DNA from: Pseudocercospora fijiensis CIRAD86
Lineage: Eukaryota; Ascomycota; Dothideomycetes; Mycosphaerellales; Mycosphaerellaceae
Length of the DNA stretch: 64,000 nucleotides
Direction of reading: 5' to 3'
Assembly: GCF_000340215.1 (NCBI RefSeq)
Contig: NW_006921536.1
Span: 1,224,543-1,288,542, forward strand
Part shown: positions 35,917 to 49,218 of the stretch, in pieces
Layout: every line of letters begins with the position of its first letter
How positions within the stretch are numbered: the first letter of the stretch is position 1
Program-made: the position numbers and the translations under genes
The notes under the pieces: model-generated
What the model was told of the DNA's origin: nothing
Databases searched by the model: none
Seen by the model: only the letters and a program-made list of their open reading frames with translations

Positions 35917-38900
35917 TTATATATGTTAGGGTATCTCTACCTCTCTTCTTTAGTCTCGTATTATGTCGGCGTCTACTAGCTTACTAGCTTAGTCTTACTT
36001 ATCGGAGTTAACTAATTCTGGTTCCGTCTTAGAGCCGGTAGCCTTAGCCTTAGTAGCCTTGCCCTCCGTAAAGCTCTGTAACTTGCGCATCTTTTTCTTT
36101 ATAGACGAGTCGCCGTCGGCCGCCTTGCGCTTAGATATACGCGTGCCCGCGGTCTTAGCTAGGGCAGCCTTAGCTTAGCGCGTGCCTGTTAGCTATATAG
36201 GGATCTTTAGCGGCGATAGCTAGGGTGCAGGCGCCTTTGTCTTAGTTGTTAGTAGCACCTATAGGGTAGGTAGCTTTATAGGTAGGGCGAGCTTGTCCTT
36301 CGGTGCTACCGCGTACTTAGACTTGCGTCTAGATAGGCCTAGCGTCGGTAGCTACGGTACTAGTGCCTACGCTAGTATAGCGCGAGTCTTCTATAGAGGC
36401 TAGCCGGGCTCGTCTATTGCTACGGTACTAACGTAGGTTATAGCTTTTACTACTACGGCGAGCTCGTCTAGAATGTACAGGTACGGATCGGCTTACTATT
36501 AGGGTATAAGCGCTCCGTAGCGTCCGGCGACACCTTTAGGTCCTAGTCCTCGATAGAGGGAGATAGGGTCGTCGTCCTCCTTGTCGTAGTTGTATAGGAT
36601 ATCGTTTAGGCGTAGCGTCGCGTCCTTCTTGTAGGCCGTTCTTAGTATCTAGTCTCGATCCTCTCGTAGTATACAGCCTATTTACAACTGTAGGTACGCT
36701 ATCTAGAGGAAGTAGTCTAGGGCCGTATCTATAATACCGGCGTCTGCCTTACGGTTAAGGGCTGCTTTTATGTTCTCTAAGACGTAGTCCGGTACCGCGA
36801 CGATATTAATTTCTATAGCCTACTTAACCTAGTCGTCCTTAAAGGTTAGCTATCCGGCCGAGATAGTCTTTAGCTACTTGCTATAGAGCGGGTATACTAG
36901 ATCCTCGCGGTATTTCTTCTAACGCTTCTACTAGTTACGTGCGGCTGTTAGCGGCTCCGTCTTACTAGGGATGTCTATCGGGACCTAAGAGATTATCGCC
37001 TAATCTAGGGCATTGTCGATAGAGGTAACCTAGACTTAGTGCGCTGCCTTGCGCCGGAAAACTGCGCTGCCTATAAGGATATACCGGCTATAGATTAGAG
37101 CGATCTTGTGTCTACCGTCCGTGTTTGCCGTATAGTATAGGTATAGAGGGCCGATTAGCTTACGTTTAGTGCGCGGGAAGCCGTACGCCTCTACTAAGCA
37201 GGTATACTAGGTGCCGAGCTCCTTTAACGAGATCGTAGCGTCGTCGATTATCTAGAACATATTGCTAAGCTTGAGGTCTAAGAGTCGCGTATCCGTAGGC
37301 GGTATATAATTAATCGTAACGAAGCCTAGTATATTGTAGATCGGCACCGTAGTATCCGCCTAGTAGCTAGACTTAAGCTATTGCTCGACGTCGGGGTATT
37401 GCATTCTAGAACGCTATAGGTAAGTGTCCTTATCTATATTAGTAGCGCCCCGACGAACCTTCTTATCTATCGGCGTACGTGCGCTTATCGGGGTAGCGAT
37501 TTATGCGCTCGTTAGCGTAGCTATCGTAGCTAACAATAGGATCGGGATTTCGATGTTTGTAACTCGTATAGGGGCCTCTTCCTCGTCGATGTCTATCGGT
37601 ACGTCTTCCGGAACCTCGTCTTGTACGGGCGCTTCTTATCGGTAAGATAGGCTAGCGTCTCCTAGGCCTAGCTCGGGGGTTGCCTCGCGTAATAGCTACG
37701 GCGTAGCGTTCTATCCGAGGAAAGGTAGGGAAGCGCCTTCCTCTATATTGCCCTTATTTATAGTTTATACTCGATAAAACATTGCTACGAGCGAGCTACG
37801 TAGGTTAGAGCCTATTAGAGAATCGGTATACTCTGTAAGGAAGTCCTCGTATCGCTATTACGTAGTATCTTCCTTGTAGGTGCGTCTCGTAAAGCTAAGT
37901 TCTCGTACCGGGTTTAAGACGGTATAGGTCTAGCGTGCCGTATCGTTAACCTAAATAAGGCGGTCTATAGCTAAGTCGTCCTTACGTACGGCGTTAATAA
38001 TTGCCGCTATAGCTGCCGTAAAGGCGCAGCTTGCCGCGCGCTAACGCGCGCCTAAAGCCGTAACCGTATCGCGTACCTCCTTGCTAATATCTAGGGATGC
38101 TAAAGGGAGGCGCTTACGACGAGGCTTAGGTAGGTTATTATCGTTATCGTCTCCGTCTAAGCTATTCTACTCGTTAGAGCCGTTCTACTCGCCCTATCCG
38201 CGCTACTTTACCTTACCTAGTATAGTCGGCTACGTCTTATCCTTCTTTTACTTAGTAGGGTGTTGCTACGGAGGTGCTACCTTGTCTCGAGAGGAGCCCC
38301 TAGTAGTAGAGCTCTCTACTAGGTATGCGGTAATGTCGCATCCGTATATAGTACTAAAGGCGGGCTCCGCATTGCGCGATAGTATAGCCTTACGGCTAGA
38401 GGCGCTAAGCTTATAGACGTATATACCGTTAGCGTCTTATTCGCGGATTAGAGTCGAATAGCGGATTAAGTCCGGATCTGTATCGACGTCGGCACTGTCG
38501 GCGTTAAGGAATTCTTCGGTATCTTCTACGCTCTTAGTAGCGTAGAGGTTCGGGAAGGCTAACTAAACGGCGTCTACGACCTAGCGTACGGTTATCGGGG
38601 CGTTAGCGCGGATAAGGATAGCGTCTATAGCCTTACCCTAAAGTTCGTCCTTGCCCTTATTATCTAGAGGAGCGGGGCCCTTACCGTCTTTAGTTCTAGC
38701 GTTACCTATAGTAACATCCTTTCCTATAGCCTTTTCTTTCTATACTTCGTGCTGCTCTTTCTCCGTTACGTTCTCGCTATCGACGTTTATCTTCTCTACG
38801 TCCTACTTTTTACCTACGATTACTTTTCCTAGTCCCTACTCTTTTTTCTCTATTACGTTCTCGCTATCGACGTCTATCTTTTCTACGTCCTGCTTTTTAC

Positions 38901-40740
38901 CTACGATTACTTTTCCTAGTTCCCGCTCTTCTTTCTCTGCTACGGTCTCGCTATCGACGTCTATCTTTTCTACGTCCTGCTTTTCTACTATAATAGTGTC
39001 CTAATACGTCGCGTCGTTAGGGTCCTTAAGCTCCTTCTTATATCGCTAGAGTATAGGTAATCTCTTAGGGCGTAGGGCCGCCTTTCCCTTAGGGCGCTTA
39101 GTAGCTAACTCTGCGGCGCTAGTATCGGCGTTAAGCGCGGTAGCGTCGCGTGCTACTACGGCGTCCGAGGCATGTTAGTGCTAATTTGCGGCTTCTCCGA
39201 GACAGTAAGGGAGGTTCTCGTCGCCCTATACCTGTCCTTAATTATTCCTATAATCTATCTACGGAGTGTTAGGCTTAACTATCTTAACAATCTTAGTAGG
39301 GCCGAGTACTATAGTTACGGTGCGCTCTTTCTAGTAACGGCATTCCGTCTGAAATCGCGTAGAGGCGGCATACTACTTAGGGTAGGCTTCTAGCAAATCG
39401 GTGCCGTCGAACGTAACTAGGTCGACGGGCTCGAGTATAATAATCTTTTCTTATGCTTTTACGTATATCGCGGCTGTCTACTACTAGACTATCGCTTCTG
39501 CGGTAACGTCCTATTCCTCCTCGAACTAGCCTAGCAAGTTGTAGCAATTAGTAGTCTAATTAAGGCGCTCGTCGGCCTACTCTAGCGTTTCGTCTTCTAG
39601 TCTATCTACTATACGTGCTACAATCTGTATAATCTATGCGTATACGGATATAAGGTTTAGTTCGGTCTCGTCCTAGCCTAGTATACCGGTAAGGATCTCG
39701 TATAGCTTATCGAGGGCGTTCTTTGCGAAGCCGTAGCTAGCTAAGGCGCTTATAAGTTAAAAGGCGGTCTAGGTATAGGGTACCGCGAAGGGCATACCGT
39801 TCTCCTTATAAGACGTTAGAGTAAGGTCGAGCTTAGCGAGCGTCCGGATCGCGTAGTAGATATCGTAGTTACGGACCTAGTCCGGGATCTCTACTAGGTC
39901 GCAAAACAATTTAGCGTACTAAGGATCGGGGACAATAACGCGGTATTGCTAGCCGTCCTAAGCGACGTCTAGCTTAGCGTCTAGGAACTAACAGAACTAC
40001 GGCAGGCCGAAAAACGTAGCCTAGCTAGCGTAATTACCTATTTCGTAGCCGTTAATACTAGCGCCCTACTGTAATAAGATAGCGATGCGGCGTAAGGTAT
40101 TGCGGTCCTTTAGATTAGCTTCGGGGTCGAGCAGTAGCAGTAGCAGGTAGGTAAGTTCGGAGAGGTCGACTAAGCGAATTCGTATAATATATGCCCTATC
40201 GGAGCCGTAGTACTTTAGGAAGAAGTCCTCGAAGGTAATAGGGTTTACCCGTATAGTTCTTCTACGTAATAGCGGGCGCGGCACTAGCGTACGATAGATT
40301 CGTGCCTATACCGTAGCGTTAACGAAGTTACTAATGTTTTCTAGTAGCGGCCGGTCGAGCTCGCGGTACAACTCTACTAGGACCTTGTTATAAGGGATGT
40401 TGTTAAGGTTCGCCTACGCGATGCTTTTAGGCGAGCTAACGTAGTCCTCGTAGTGCTCGATTTGTAGTAGTACTGCGGCAAACAGCAGGCCGCTAACCTT
40501 GCGACGCTAAGGTAGCTACTACTAGCTTAGTTCTAAGAGCTCGTCTTCTTTATAGGCGTATTGCTATTATATAGGAGAGCCGCGCTCGCCCGCTAGCGGA
40601 CAGTAGCGCTCGGTACGCTCTATTTTAGGAATAGATAGTATTGTCGGGGCTAGTCGTTAAGGCGGCGTATGCTTAGTAAGGATGTTAGTAATGCTAATAA
40701 ATAAGCGGAGAGAATTTAGTGTATTGCGTATACGTAGCAA
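35917..40740 (-). pseudogene. G ORF-K: very long extra gene 3' of pol, about 1600 codons
   Basis: One frame checked at five distant points (40284, 39795, 38889, 36084 and 35940 share phase), interrupted only by RIP-type TAG/TAA. That is strong support for a single gene of unusual size in this position. Seen in it: an N-terminal helical region with an open 72-codon stretch (40284-40066, ITFEDFFLKYYGSDRAY), a Glu/Lys/Val-rich tandem repeat (2.6 units of 29 residues, 38995-38768, DVEKIDVDSENV), an acidic segment EDVPIDIDEEE (about 37600), and near the C-terminus a bipartite basic cluster KRK-9 residues-KKKMRK (about 36110-36070) that fits a nuclear localisation signal. The start is uncertain (ATG lost); the stop lies at 35928-35917. 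No enzymatic domain recognised. Confidence 0.7.
38768..38995 (-). repeat. 87-bp tandem repeat inside ORF-K
   Basis: Units start at 38768, 38855 and 38942 (period exactly 87, so 29 codons and frame-preserving); the last unit is partial. Confidence 0.88.
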
Positions 40741-41065
40741 CTAAGAATTTGTAGCGTTACTAGAGCGTTCTACGCTTATTATAACGCAAACTTTACCTCG
40801 CTTGCGCCGCGCTGTTTATATATACGGTACGGCCCGTCCGACAATAGGACGCGTCCTGCGTTAACAACAACAATAAGACGCGTCGCCGCGCGCTTTAGAG
40901 CGATAATAGAGAGGGAACAATAAAGTAAACTATTTGCGTTTTAAAACGAAGTGAAGTAGGGTGCGATTTAATTATAGATAATAATGCTATAACGTAATAT
41001 ACCGCGATAGAGATGCCTATTATTGCGTATAGTGCTGCTTAGTTAAACTTCTATATAGCCGTTTT
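40741..41065 (-). other. G spacer between pol and ORF-K
   Basis: About 0.3 kb without a gene; GC-rich, with the TATA-like run. I find no copy of the border palindrome here, unlike in the other two families. Confidence 0.5.
40814..40824 (-). promoter_or_regulatory. TATA-like box upstream of ORF-K (putative)
   Basis: TATATATAAAC on the minus strand, about 75-85 bases before the first plausible ORF-K codons, in the GC-rich spacer after pol. It suggests that ORF-K has its own promoter. Confidence 0.35.
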
Positions 41066-44000
41066 TTAGGAGTTACGTAAGCTAGGCCTCCGAGAGGGCC
41101 GAGCCTATAGTTCTTCTACTATTAACTGCGGCGCGCCTAGGGACGGCGCTACCGGTACCTGCTGTTATAACGCTTGCTATAGGTAGAGGCGGTCGTACTC
41201 CTAGACGAGTTCCGCTAAATCGCGGAGGTCGTCGACATCGTACTAAACGTTATACGCGTAATTGTAGCTACGCTATTTAACTAAGTATTGCGTCTTGCCC
41301 CTCGAGACTCTACGTCCGAGGAGCCTCTCGATCTCGTAATAGGGTGCTCTTAGGTATAGATAGTCGTCGTCGAAAGGTGCTTTATCTACTAGGCCGGGCT
41401 CCGGCATCTCTCGGTCGTACGGGTTACGGCCTTCCGGGTAGGGTTCTAACTACGAAACTAAGATTATAGGGTAGATGCGTATTACTAGGGGGAGATCGAG
41501 CTCGTAGGCAAGGTTGCCGACTAGACGTACTACCTTGAATAGTCTAGTACGCTACGCTAAAAGCTTGCGATTAGGGTTCCCTAGTAGGCGGTATCCCTTG
41601 TACAGCTTAAGTAGTACCTTTTAGCCCGTCTTAAAGGAGATAGGGCGATGCTTACGGTTATATCGGTCCTTTATTATCGCTGCCGCCTACGTAAGAGAGT
41701 CCGTAGCCTAATCGCGTGCTTCCTATCTTAATACTAAGTAGTCCTTAGTAGGGAGCTCGGTAAGGGGGTTTAGCGCGTCTAAGTTAGTCTTGAATCCTTG
41801 AATTAGAATATTAGGTACCTCTCTAGTCGAGGCGTTTCTAGCGTTGTTAAGCTCGGCCTAGATATACGGAAGTGCGTCCGTCTAATTAGCGTTCGGATAA
41901 TTAGAGGTAAAGAATCGTAGGGCGATTTCTACGGTCTAATTAGTTCGCTTAGACTAGCCGTCCTACTAAGGATAGTACGCCGTCGTTGCGAAGAACCTCG
42001 TGCCTAACTTCTTAAAGGCTGCTTTTATAAAGTTACTAAGCTAAATAGGGTCCCGGTCGCCGATTATAATAGCCGGAAGGTTGCGTTCTATTTCGACGTG
42101 GCCCTAGATCTAGTCGCTACCGTATTGCTACGCTGTCTACGTTGATTTGCACTTGCGGAGCATAACGCGCTTAGAGTACTTATACGTCTCGGTAAGGAAA
42201 CTATCGTAGCCGTCTTTGTTAGGTAGCAGGCCGTAAACCTAGTCCGTAGTAACAGCGTACTATAGAATAGGCTAGCATTTAATCGGTTGTAATTCACCGT
42301 ATAGAGGATAGCGCAGCGTCTAGTTTAGGATACACTCGGAGCAATAAGCGATATACTTAGAGACCTCGCGCCCGAGCCGGCGTATATAGAAACTAGCGTA
42401 CAGACGAGCGTATATACAGTAGTAACCTGCGTAGTAATAATAATCGTAGGCCATTTAGAAAACTTCTTTGTATAGGGAACGGGGAATATATAGCCTCTCC
42501 CTACCGTTAGTATCGTCCTTGAAATAGATAAGGTCGTTACGTAAGAAAAAACAAAGTCCTAATAAGCTCGACTCGGCCTCGCCCGTAATATCGGCTTCCT
42601 TATAATTAGGGTTGTCGTTAGCGTCTAAGGTCCTCTTAGCGGCGGCTCGTAGGCGGCGTTCTTCTATAGCGTTTAGCTAAGCTAGGATTGCGGACTAATA
42701 GGGGTCCTTAGTATATCCCGCCTTTAAGTCGTCCTTAAATTCGGTAGCGAGTTCTACGAGTATAGAGTAGAAAACTATAGGCTCGTCTAAGGTGTATGTT
42801 CTGCTAGAGTGTTTATCGACTAGCGTAGCGTAAAAGCAGATCGCGCCTTTACTCTCGTATAGGTATACGTAGTACGTATCGACTATATTATTTATAGGGG
42901 CTAGATCGTCGTACGCGAGAGGATCTAACGTATCGTACGCTTAATCTGCTACCCGATCGAGGTCCGCTACGAGCCTGCTTAATACGTCCGGTATGCCGTA
43001 AAGGCGTCCTAGGCGGTAGTAGACCTTAAGCTCGGGGTACTAGGAGAGGTACTAACTAGCTCGCACTAGGCGGAGATTAAGCTTGTCCGTAGATATAGTC
43101 GTCGCGAGACTCGCTACCGTAGTAATACCGAGGGCCGCTATATAGTCGGAAAAAACATGCACCGGCTTACGTACCGCTTATAGAATTATTCGTACTTTGC
43201 GAGCCGTCTAGACTAGTCCGCTAACCTTAAGCTCGGTAGCTAGGTACCGCTTTTCTACGTCTGTAAGGGCTTTACTAAGGTATATAATAACTTGTACCTA
43301 ATCTGCCGGGAAGCGTACGGCCTTGCCGTTCTCGATAGTCGGCTCTAGGTCTCCCTTAACGTAGTATACTACTGCCGCGAACCCTCCTACGTAGGCATCT
43401 AGGTCGATATATATAGGGCGATTAGGGTCCGCGTAATAGGAGAACTTGACATCGCGGTACATCTGTCTTAGGATGTTAAAGGCTTTGTATTCTATCTCTA
43501 GCGATTTATCCGAGTCGAAGGCTAGGGTCCTAGCTGTATAGCGTTTGCGCTTGTTGCCTTTGTTAGCTAGGCTAAAGCGCAAGAGCTCCTTCTTGCGATT
43601 CTCGAATAGCATCGTAATCGTAGAGTAGTATAGAATATGCTAGCGTTGCTATCTAGTAAGTCCTAAGTAAAATTCGATGTCCTTTAGCGTAGTAGGGAAT
43701 TTCAAGTCTAGAATAGCCTAGACCTTCTCCTCGTAAGTAGTATATCCTAGTCCTAATACTCGTTAGCCTAAAAGCTTCGTAGATAGATAAGCGAGGAACG
43801 ACTTATGCGGTGCGATACTAATGTTCTTGCCTACTAGGCACTCGAAAACGGCGTCTAGATACTATAGGTACTCTTCGAAGGTACGGGAGTAGATAATAAT
43901 ATTATCGATGTAAGTACGGCAGTAGGCTTTATATCGCTTGAGGATCTTGTTAAGCTAGCGCTAGACATGTTATACGCTATTCGAGAAACCTATAATAGCT

Positions 44001-47000
44001 ATATATATCTGTTCCTAGCCGCGGTAGCTATTAATCGCGAATTTGCTACGGTCCTTTTTAGCTACTACCTATTAATAGAAAAACGCGACGGCGTCTACTA
44101 TTGTGATATACGAGGAACCGCGTAGCGCCTTAATTATGTCCTCCTATCTAGGGAGCGGGTAAGAGTCCTTAACCGTAATCTTGTTTAGGCCTCGGATGTC
44201 TACGACTGTACGGCCTTTATAGACTAGCTTGCCGTCTACTATCGTTGTTTTCTAAACTACAAAGACTAGGAACCCGAATTAAGTAGGCTTAGTAGTAAAG
44301 GACATCTTTCCTTATACGTATAGCGGGTCGAACGTCTTGTTTACGACCTCCTTATCTAGGGCGTAGAGTAGATACGCTACTATAGGGACCTTGTCGTTCT
44401 CGTAGCCTAGTTTTAGCGTAACTTCTAAGAAATCGGACTCGGGGATGTCTACGGTAGTGCCTTTATCCTTCTATAGGTCTTTGTACTTTTTTACTATAGC
44501 CTCGATAAGTCGTGCCTACTCCTCGGTGCCGTACGTAGTTACGCTATTAAAAAGCTAGGTCTCTTTTGTAGGGTTCGGCAGGTCCGGTAGCGGAAGGCCG
44601 GCTACGCCGTAATCTTTAGGCGCGATATAGTAGCAGCCGTAGTAGTTACACTCGCGTATATACCCTATCTTTGTATATCGTAGTAGAGTCTGTAGCTAAT
44701 CCGTATCGTTACGGACTTATACGAAATTTACTGCGGCGTCTATAACGGCGGCATAGATAGTTAGGGCTTTGTTCTTAAGTTCCTAGTTTTGCGGGTAGAA
44801 GGCTACGTCTCGATCTATAGGAAGGTCTGTTCTAAACTAGACAGGCACCGAAGTTACTATCTGCGGTACTAGAACGACGTTCTTATCGCCGGAGTACATA
44901 ACCGTACGGAACTTAACGTAATCTTTGCGGCCTACTAGTAGGGGAATCTTCGCTTTTTTATAAGAATTAATCGTCGCGGTACGGTATAGTATATCGATTT
45001 TGATACCCTCCGGGCCGATAATGTCTATCGCTATAAGGAACTTAGCGCTAAGCTCCTTAACGACGTATACCTTATAACGTATATAGGCGATGATCTTAGA
45101 GCCCTTAACGATTCCCGGTACCTAAAAATCGAGATCTACGTACTCGCTAATATCCGTCGAACCTACGCCCTTAACCTTTAGTAGAGCTACTAAGCGCTTA
45201 CGCTCGATATCCGGGCGTGTTTAGCGTAGGAAGGCCTTATCGATAAGTAACACTATCGCGCCTATGTCTAGGCAGACCGCGTATTCGGTGCCGTCCTTCT
45301 ATAGGCGCACGACCGTACGCAAATAATAATAGCCTCGGAACGCGTATCCTCCCTTAACCTTTAGTAATATAGCGGACTTAATAACCCTAGCGTCCTCCTC
45401 TACGCTATCCTTCTTAGGCGTTAGTTCCGTTGCGTGCTTAGTATACCTATAGTCCTATAAGAGATTGTTGCTATCGAACTTCGCGCTACAATTTGAGTAT
45501 AAGAACTTTAAAGGCCGTATCGTAGCGAAGGGTTCTATAGCTAGAGGAAGGTGCTTGCTAACGTATAGGGAAAAGGGGGATAGTAGCGGCACTTCGCTAT
45601 AGTATACTAATACGGAGTCCTATAAAGAGGCGTTATTATCTACGTCGTCTAATCTATAGTAGATGTCTACCTAGTCGTTAAAGTACGCCGGTACGGAGTG
45701 CGGGCTTACTAGCCTCGCCGAGTAGCGTAAGCTAGATCGTAGGCGTAAGTGTAAACGCGGCTATAGGATAGATGTAGGCTCTTCGACTAGAGGCTCCGGT
45801 GCCTGCTTATTAGCGTAATAGTTGCGCGGGGCCTTATTGCCTTAGCGGCCGCGTTCCTACTAACCCTAGGTGTCGCGTACGTCGTTTCGCATACCCCTAT
45901 CTTGTCGTCGTCTACGATTAGCATTCTTGCTACCGCGTGCGTCGTAGCCCCGATTATTATTACGTAGCTCTACCCGATTGTTACGGTTAGAAACGTACTC
46001 TTTTTAGCGTCCCTCCCCCGCTAGGGCTTGCCTATCGTTTCCTTAATCCCGGCGCTAATACTAGTTTTAATTAGTATAGCTACTATTTCTAGGGCGCTTA
46101 TTGCCGTAGCCGCCGGCGTAACCGCGACCTAAATTGTCGCGATATCCGCGTGCTACTACGGCGTACCGATCGTCGAACCTACTAGCGTAACCGCGACTAG
46201 AAGTATCGCGATACGCGCCCGAAGAATCGGCGTACCGGTCGCTATTGCGAGCGTTTCGGTATTATAACTTACCGTTATATCTATTGCGGCCTCGTGCTAT
46301 GCCGTAGCTATCGGACTGTATATATCTGCGGTACTATGCTTTATACTTGTCTTTAACGGCTCGTATAAAAGTGTGAATCGTATCGCTTAGTAAAGGCTTG
46401 TCGAGCTTGTCCTATAGGCGGGGCTCGAATCGTAACTATGCCTAGTAGAGAAGGGCGTATAGTCTATTAGGGTCTGTCTCGAGACCTGCCTTACGTACGT
46501 AGCGGATGCAGTTTATAATAAATTGCTAGGGTGCTCTACGGTTACGTACGTCCTATACCGTATAGGATTCGGCGTATAGCTTGTCCTAGGCCTCGACGAT
46601 AGATCTGCTAAACTTGTCCCTTAGTGCCTTGTACTAGCGCTTAATGCCCTCTCCTCCGCGGATAGTGTCGCGGTTATTGCTCGTTAGCTCGTAGATAAAC
46701 TATTGCTATACGGCTCTACGTAGGCACTTCGTAAGCTAAGTACGTACTATACGGGCGTAATTGACCGCCGCGTAGTCGCAAGCTGCGTCTAAGAACAGGT
46801 GTACTAAGGTAAATGTAACCTTATTGCCGTACGTATAGATATCCTAGCTATCTAAGTCCGCGTATAGGGCGTCGGGGTAGAAGTACCCGATGTCTGTCGG
46901 GTCGAACCTCTCTAAGCGCTAAGAACGCTACGGGCTATAATAGGGTAAGCGGCTAAACTAAAAGTTGTCGATATAGTGCGGGTTAAAGCGGTAACCTCGA

Positions 47001-48150
47001 GGGCTAAAGTTCCCGCCTTAGGTACCCGAATTACCTAGGCTCGGGCTTAGAGGCCCTCCGCTAGCCGTACCGCCTTAGCTGTAGCGGCGTTGTCTAGCCT
47101 CGGCGTTGCGTGTTACGTTACGGCGTAACTAATAAGGCTAGGCCTCGACTAGGTTAGGTAGTAGGGCTAATAGAACTTGTTTATACGGAACCTGTTTATT
47201 TAAACCTATACGCGCGAGGCGCTTAGCTCTTCTAGTATCTAGCCTGTCTTATACTAAGCTCGAAGGGATGCTCTAGCGTAACTAGTCGATCTCGTCCCTA
47301 ATTTTATCCCTAAGTTACTACGTTTAGATAACTTATTAATTTAACAGTTGTCTAAACAGCTAGCGTATCTCATTACGTAGAACGGCTAGGTTAGCGGCGT
47401 TTAGGATTTCGCCGTTAGCGTCTTTAGCGGCCGCGTTAGCGCTAGCGGCGTTCTAGTTCTCGCGTACTAGAACTTCGCGTAGCGCGCCTTCTCGTAGGCG
47501 TTAAGGCTAGGGATTGTCGTAAGCTAGCTACTTGCCGTTTCGCTAGTTTTAGGAGGATAGTCCCGCGCTAGCATTGCGTGCACGCTAGCGGTCCGCGACT
47601 AGACGCCTAGCCTCCGTACCTAGGAAAGCGTCGACTAACCTATTACGGCGCTATATCTGCTATCGAGAAGGTAGGTCTCGCTCGACACTAGGTTCTACGT
47701 ATGCTAAGTCCGTGCGCTAGAATTCTAGGTCTATATTTTAGGACATGTCGGCTATGTCTTTAGTAGAAGCGGGTAGGATTAACGGCTCTTATTGTCGGGG
47801 TCCTTACTGCTATGTCTCGGGACCTCGATACTAAAGCTTAGGACCTAATAGGGAGGACTCTTAGTAAGGCTTAGTACCTAATAAAAGGGACTCTAGACTG
47901 CTCGTAGCCGGAAGCTCCTACTACTCGGGCTTAGGGCTCTGTTGCTCCGGAGCTTGCTAATTAGGACTCTACTACTCCGTATCCTAGTACTCGGGCTTAG
48001 GACCGTATTGCTTAGGACCCTGCTGTTTAGGACTCTGCTACTTAGGGCTCTACTGCTTAGGGCCGACTAAAACCGGCGAGGATAGATTAGGACTGCTCGG
48101 GACCGACAGCTCTAAGGCACTAAGTTCTCGTAGGCCTAGGGGGAACACAA
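41066..48150 (-). pseudogene. gag-pol: G gag-pol, apparently one fused frame
   Basis: The Pro/Gln repeats, a Met at 47746, protease, RT, RNase H and chromodomain all share one phase, so no frameshift is needed. In order: a PKQQ-repeat N-terminus (48056-47997), a Gag region to about 46400, an Arg/Gly/Tyr-rich tail (about 46330-45900), and a protease with CLDIG at about 45272-45258, where Thr of DTG has become Ile (ACA to ATA). RT includes VVDIRGLNKIT (about 44190) and YIDN at 43912-43901. An open RNase H stretch with DLDAYVGGFAAVVY covers 43612-43298. Integrase has YCSEC (about 42340) and YP-DG-SKRTN (about 41960). A chromodomain lies at 41342-41210 (YEIERLLGRRVSRGKTQYL). The stop is near 41066. 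Confidence 0.88.
47997..48056 (-). repeat. 15-bp tandem repeat x4 in G gag
   Basis: Four units of TTAGGRCYSTRYTGY type. They encode PKQQ-like pentads on the minus strand. Confidence 0.8.
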
Positions 48151-49105
48151 TCGGTAAGGACCTGTAACGTATATACGTAACTCGTCGTATACTAGCTACT
48201 AAAATGGTCCGACGGCGACGTAGCTATAGGCTAGTGTCCGGACTTAGACTTGCAGGCACTACTATGTCTAGTAAGGGTAGTGCTAGTTCCGGAGTAGGAG
48301 CCGCTAAGTCGTTAGGTCCTATCGTATCTAAAACTACAAGTTCGTTACGGAGAGCAAGTAGCGTCTTCGCTGCTACCGTAACTAAAGAGCGGTTAACTAC
48401 CTAATCCTAAGGGAAACCGAGGGTAGTACCGCCTCTAGTATCCGAGAGTTTTCGTAGTATGTATTCTTCTAGGGGCTAATAATGCGTAGTAATTTTCGTA
48501 ACGATTGCTATAAGCGGGTCTCTTTGCTTCTAGTGCACTAACTTAGCGTAACCGGCGTTAGCTAAGAACTCCTTAAAGCAAAAAGCGATGTTTAACGAGT
48601 AGGCGTCTAAATCGGGGCGTACGGAAGCTAGCGTATTTATAGAATAAGCGTAGGCTCGGTAATCTTGTAAAAATGTAGGATAAGTATAGAGTTAAGGAAC
48701 TAGACTAAAGTCGGGAAACTGTTAGGGTGCTTACAGGCTCTTGCCTCGACCGGTGCCCGCTTCGGCAGGTGCTAGTATAGAGTAAACAAACCTAGATAAG
48801 GAAGGCGGGCCGCCTAGTCTAGCGATTAGAGGGCTATAGGGCGCCGTCGATTAGAGGGCTATCGGTATATAGCTATATATATACGGAAGATAATATGCGG
48901 AATTTAGAGGACTGTCGTAATCGTATCTGTATCGAGCGTAGGTAGTTGTTGTAGTTAGGTAGGTAGGTCGGTGCCGCTAGTACGGGACCTCGCGGTCGCG
49001 TTAAGCGGCGGCGGTAGGGTTTTTTAGTTTTTTAAGGTGCCCGTTCGTCTAGTACTCGGGTACTATTCAAACGGATCTGGATCTAACTAAAGCGAAGCTA
49101 CTAAT
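48151..49105 (-). other. G leader and possible gag N-terminus
   Basis: Between the 5' LTR and the recognisable gag repeats. No gene is supported. The first bases after the LTR on the minus strand (ATTAGTAGCTTCGC) could be a primer-binding site whose TGG became TAG. Confidence 0.45.
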
Positions 49106-49213
49106 TGTTACGCGAGGGACGATTAGTAGTTAGGCAATAGTATAGTATTCGTAAGAGTATCTACGGTCCTACGGAAGTATATATAGGCCCGGCGTTCCGT
49201 GCCTGCCGTAACA
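49106..49213 (-). repeat. G 5' LTR
   Basis: 108 bp, TGTTACGCGAGG to GCCGTAACA on the plus strand; keeps the terminal CA. Confidence 0.92.
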
Positions 49214-49218
49214 AGGAT
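49214..49218 (+). repeat. target-site duplication of G, right copy
   Basis: AGGAT, identical to 35695-35699. Confidence 0.92.

Larger units (their letters stand above)
35700..49213 (-). mobile_element. G: 13.5-kb chromodomain gypsy element with giant extra ORF
   Basis: Two 108-bp LTRs (three transitions apart by my count, TGTTAC to GTAACA), AGGAT duplications, minus-strand gag-pol about 48150-41066, a 0.3-kb spacer, then ORF-K about 40740-35917. It is the innermost and so the youngest insertion of the large nest. It keeps more CpA/TpG than its hosts, but still has RIP stops. Confidence 0.92.

Noticed and set aside
38081..39393. Plus-strand open frames rich in Ser/Thr/Leu at 38081-38416, 38651-39004 and 39172-39393
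   Set aside because: Antisense shadows of ORF-K; the repeat seen there is the ORF-K 29-residue repeat read backwards.
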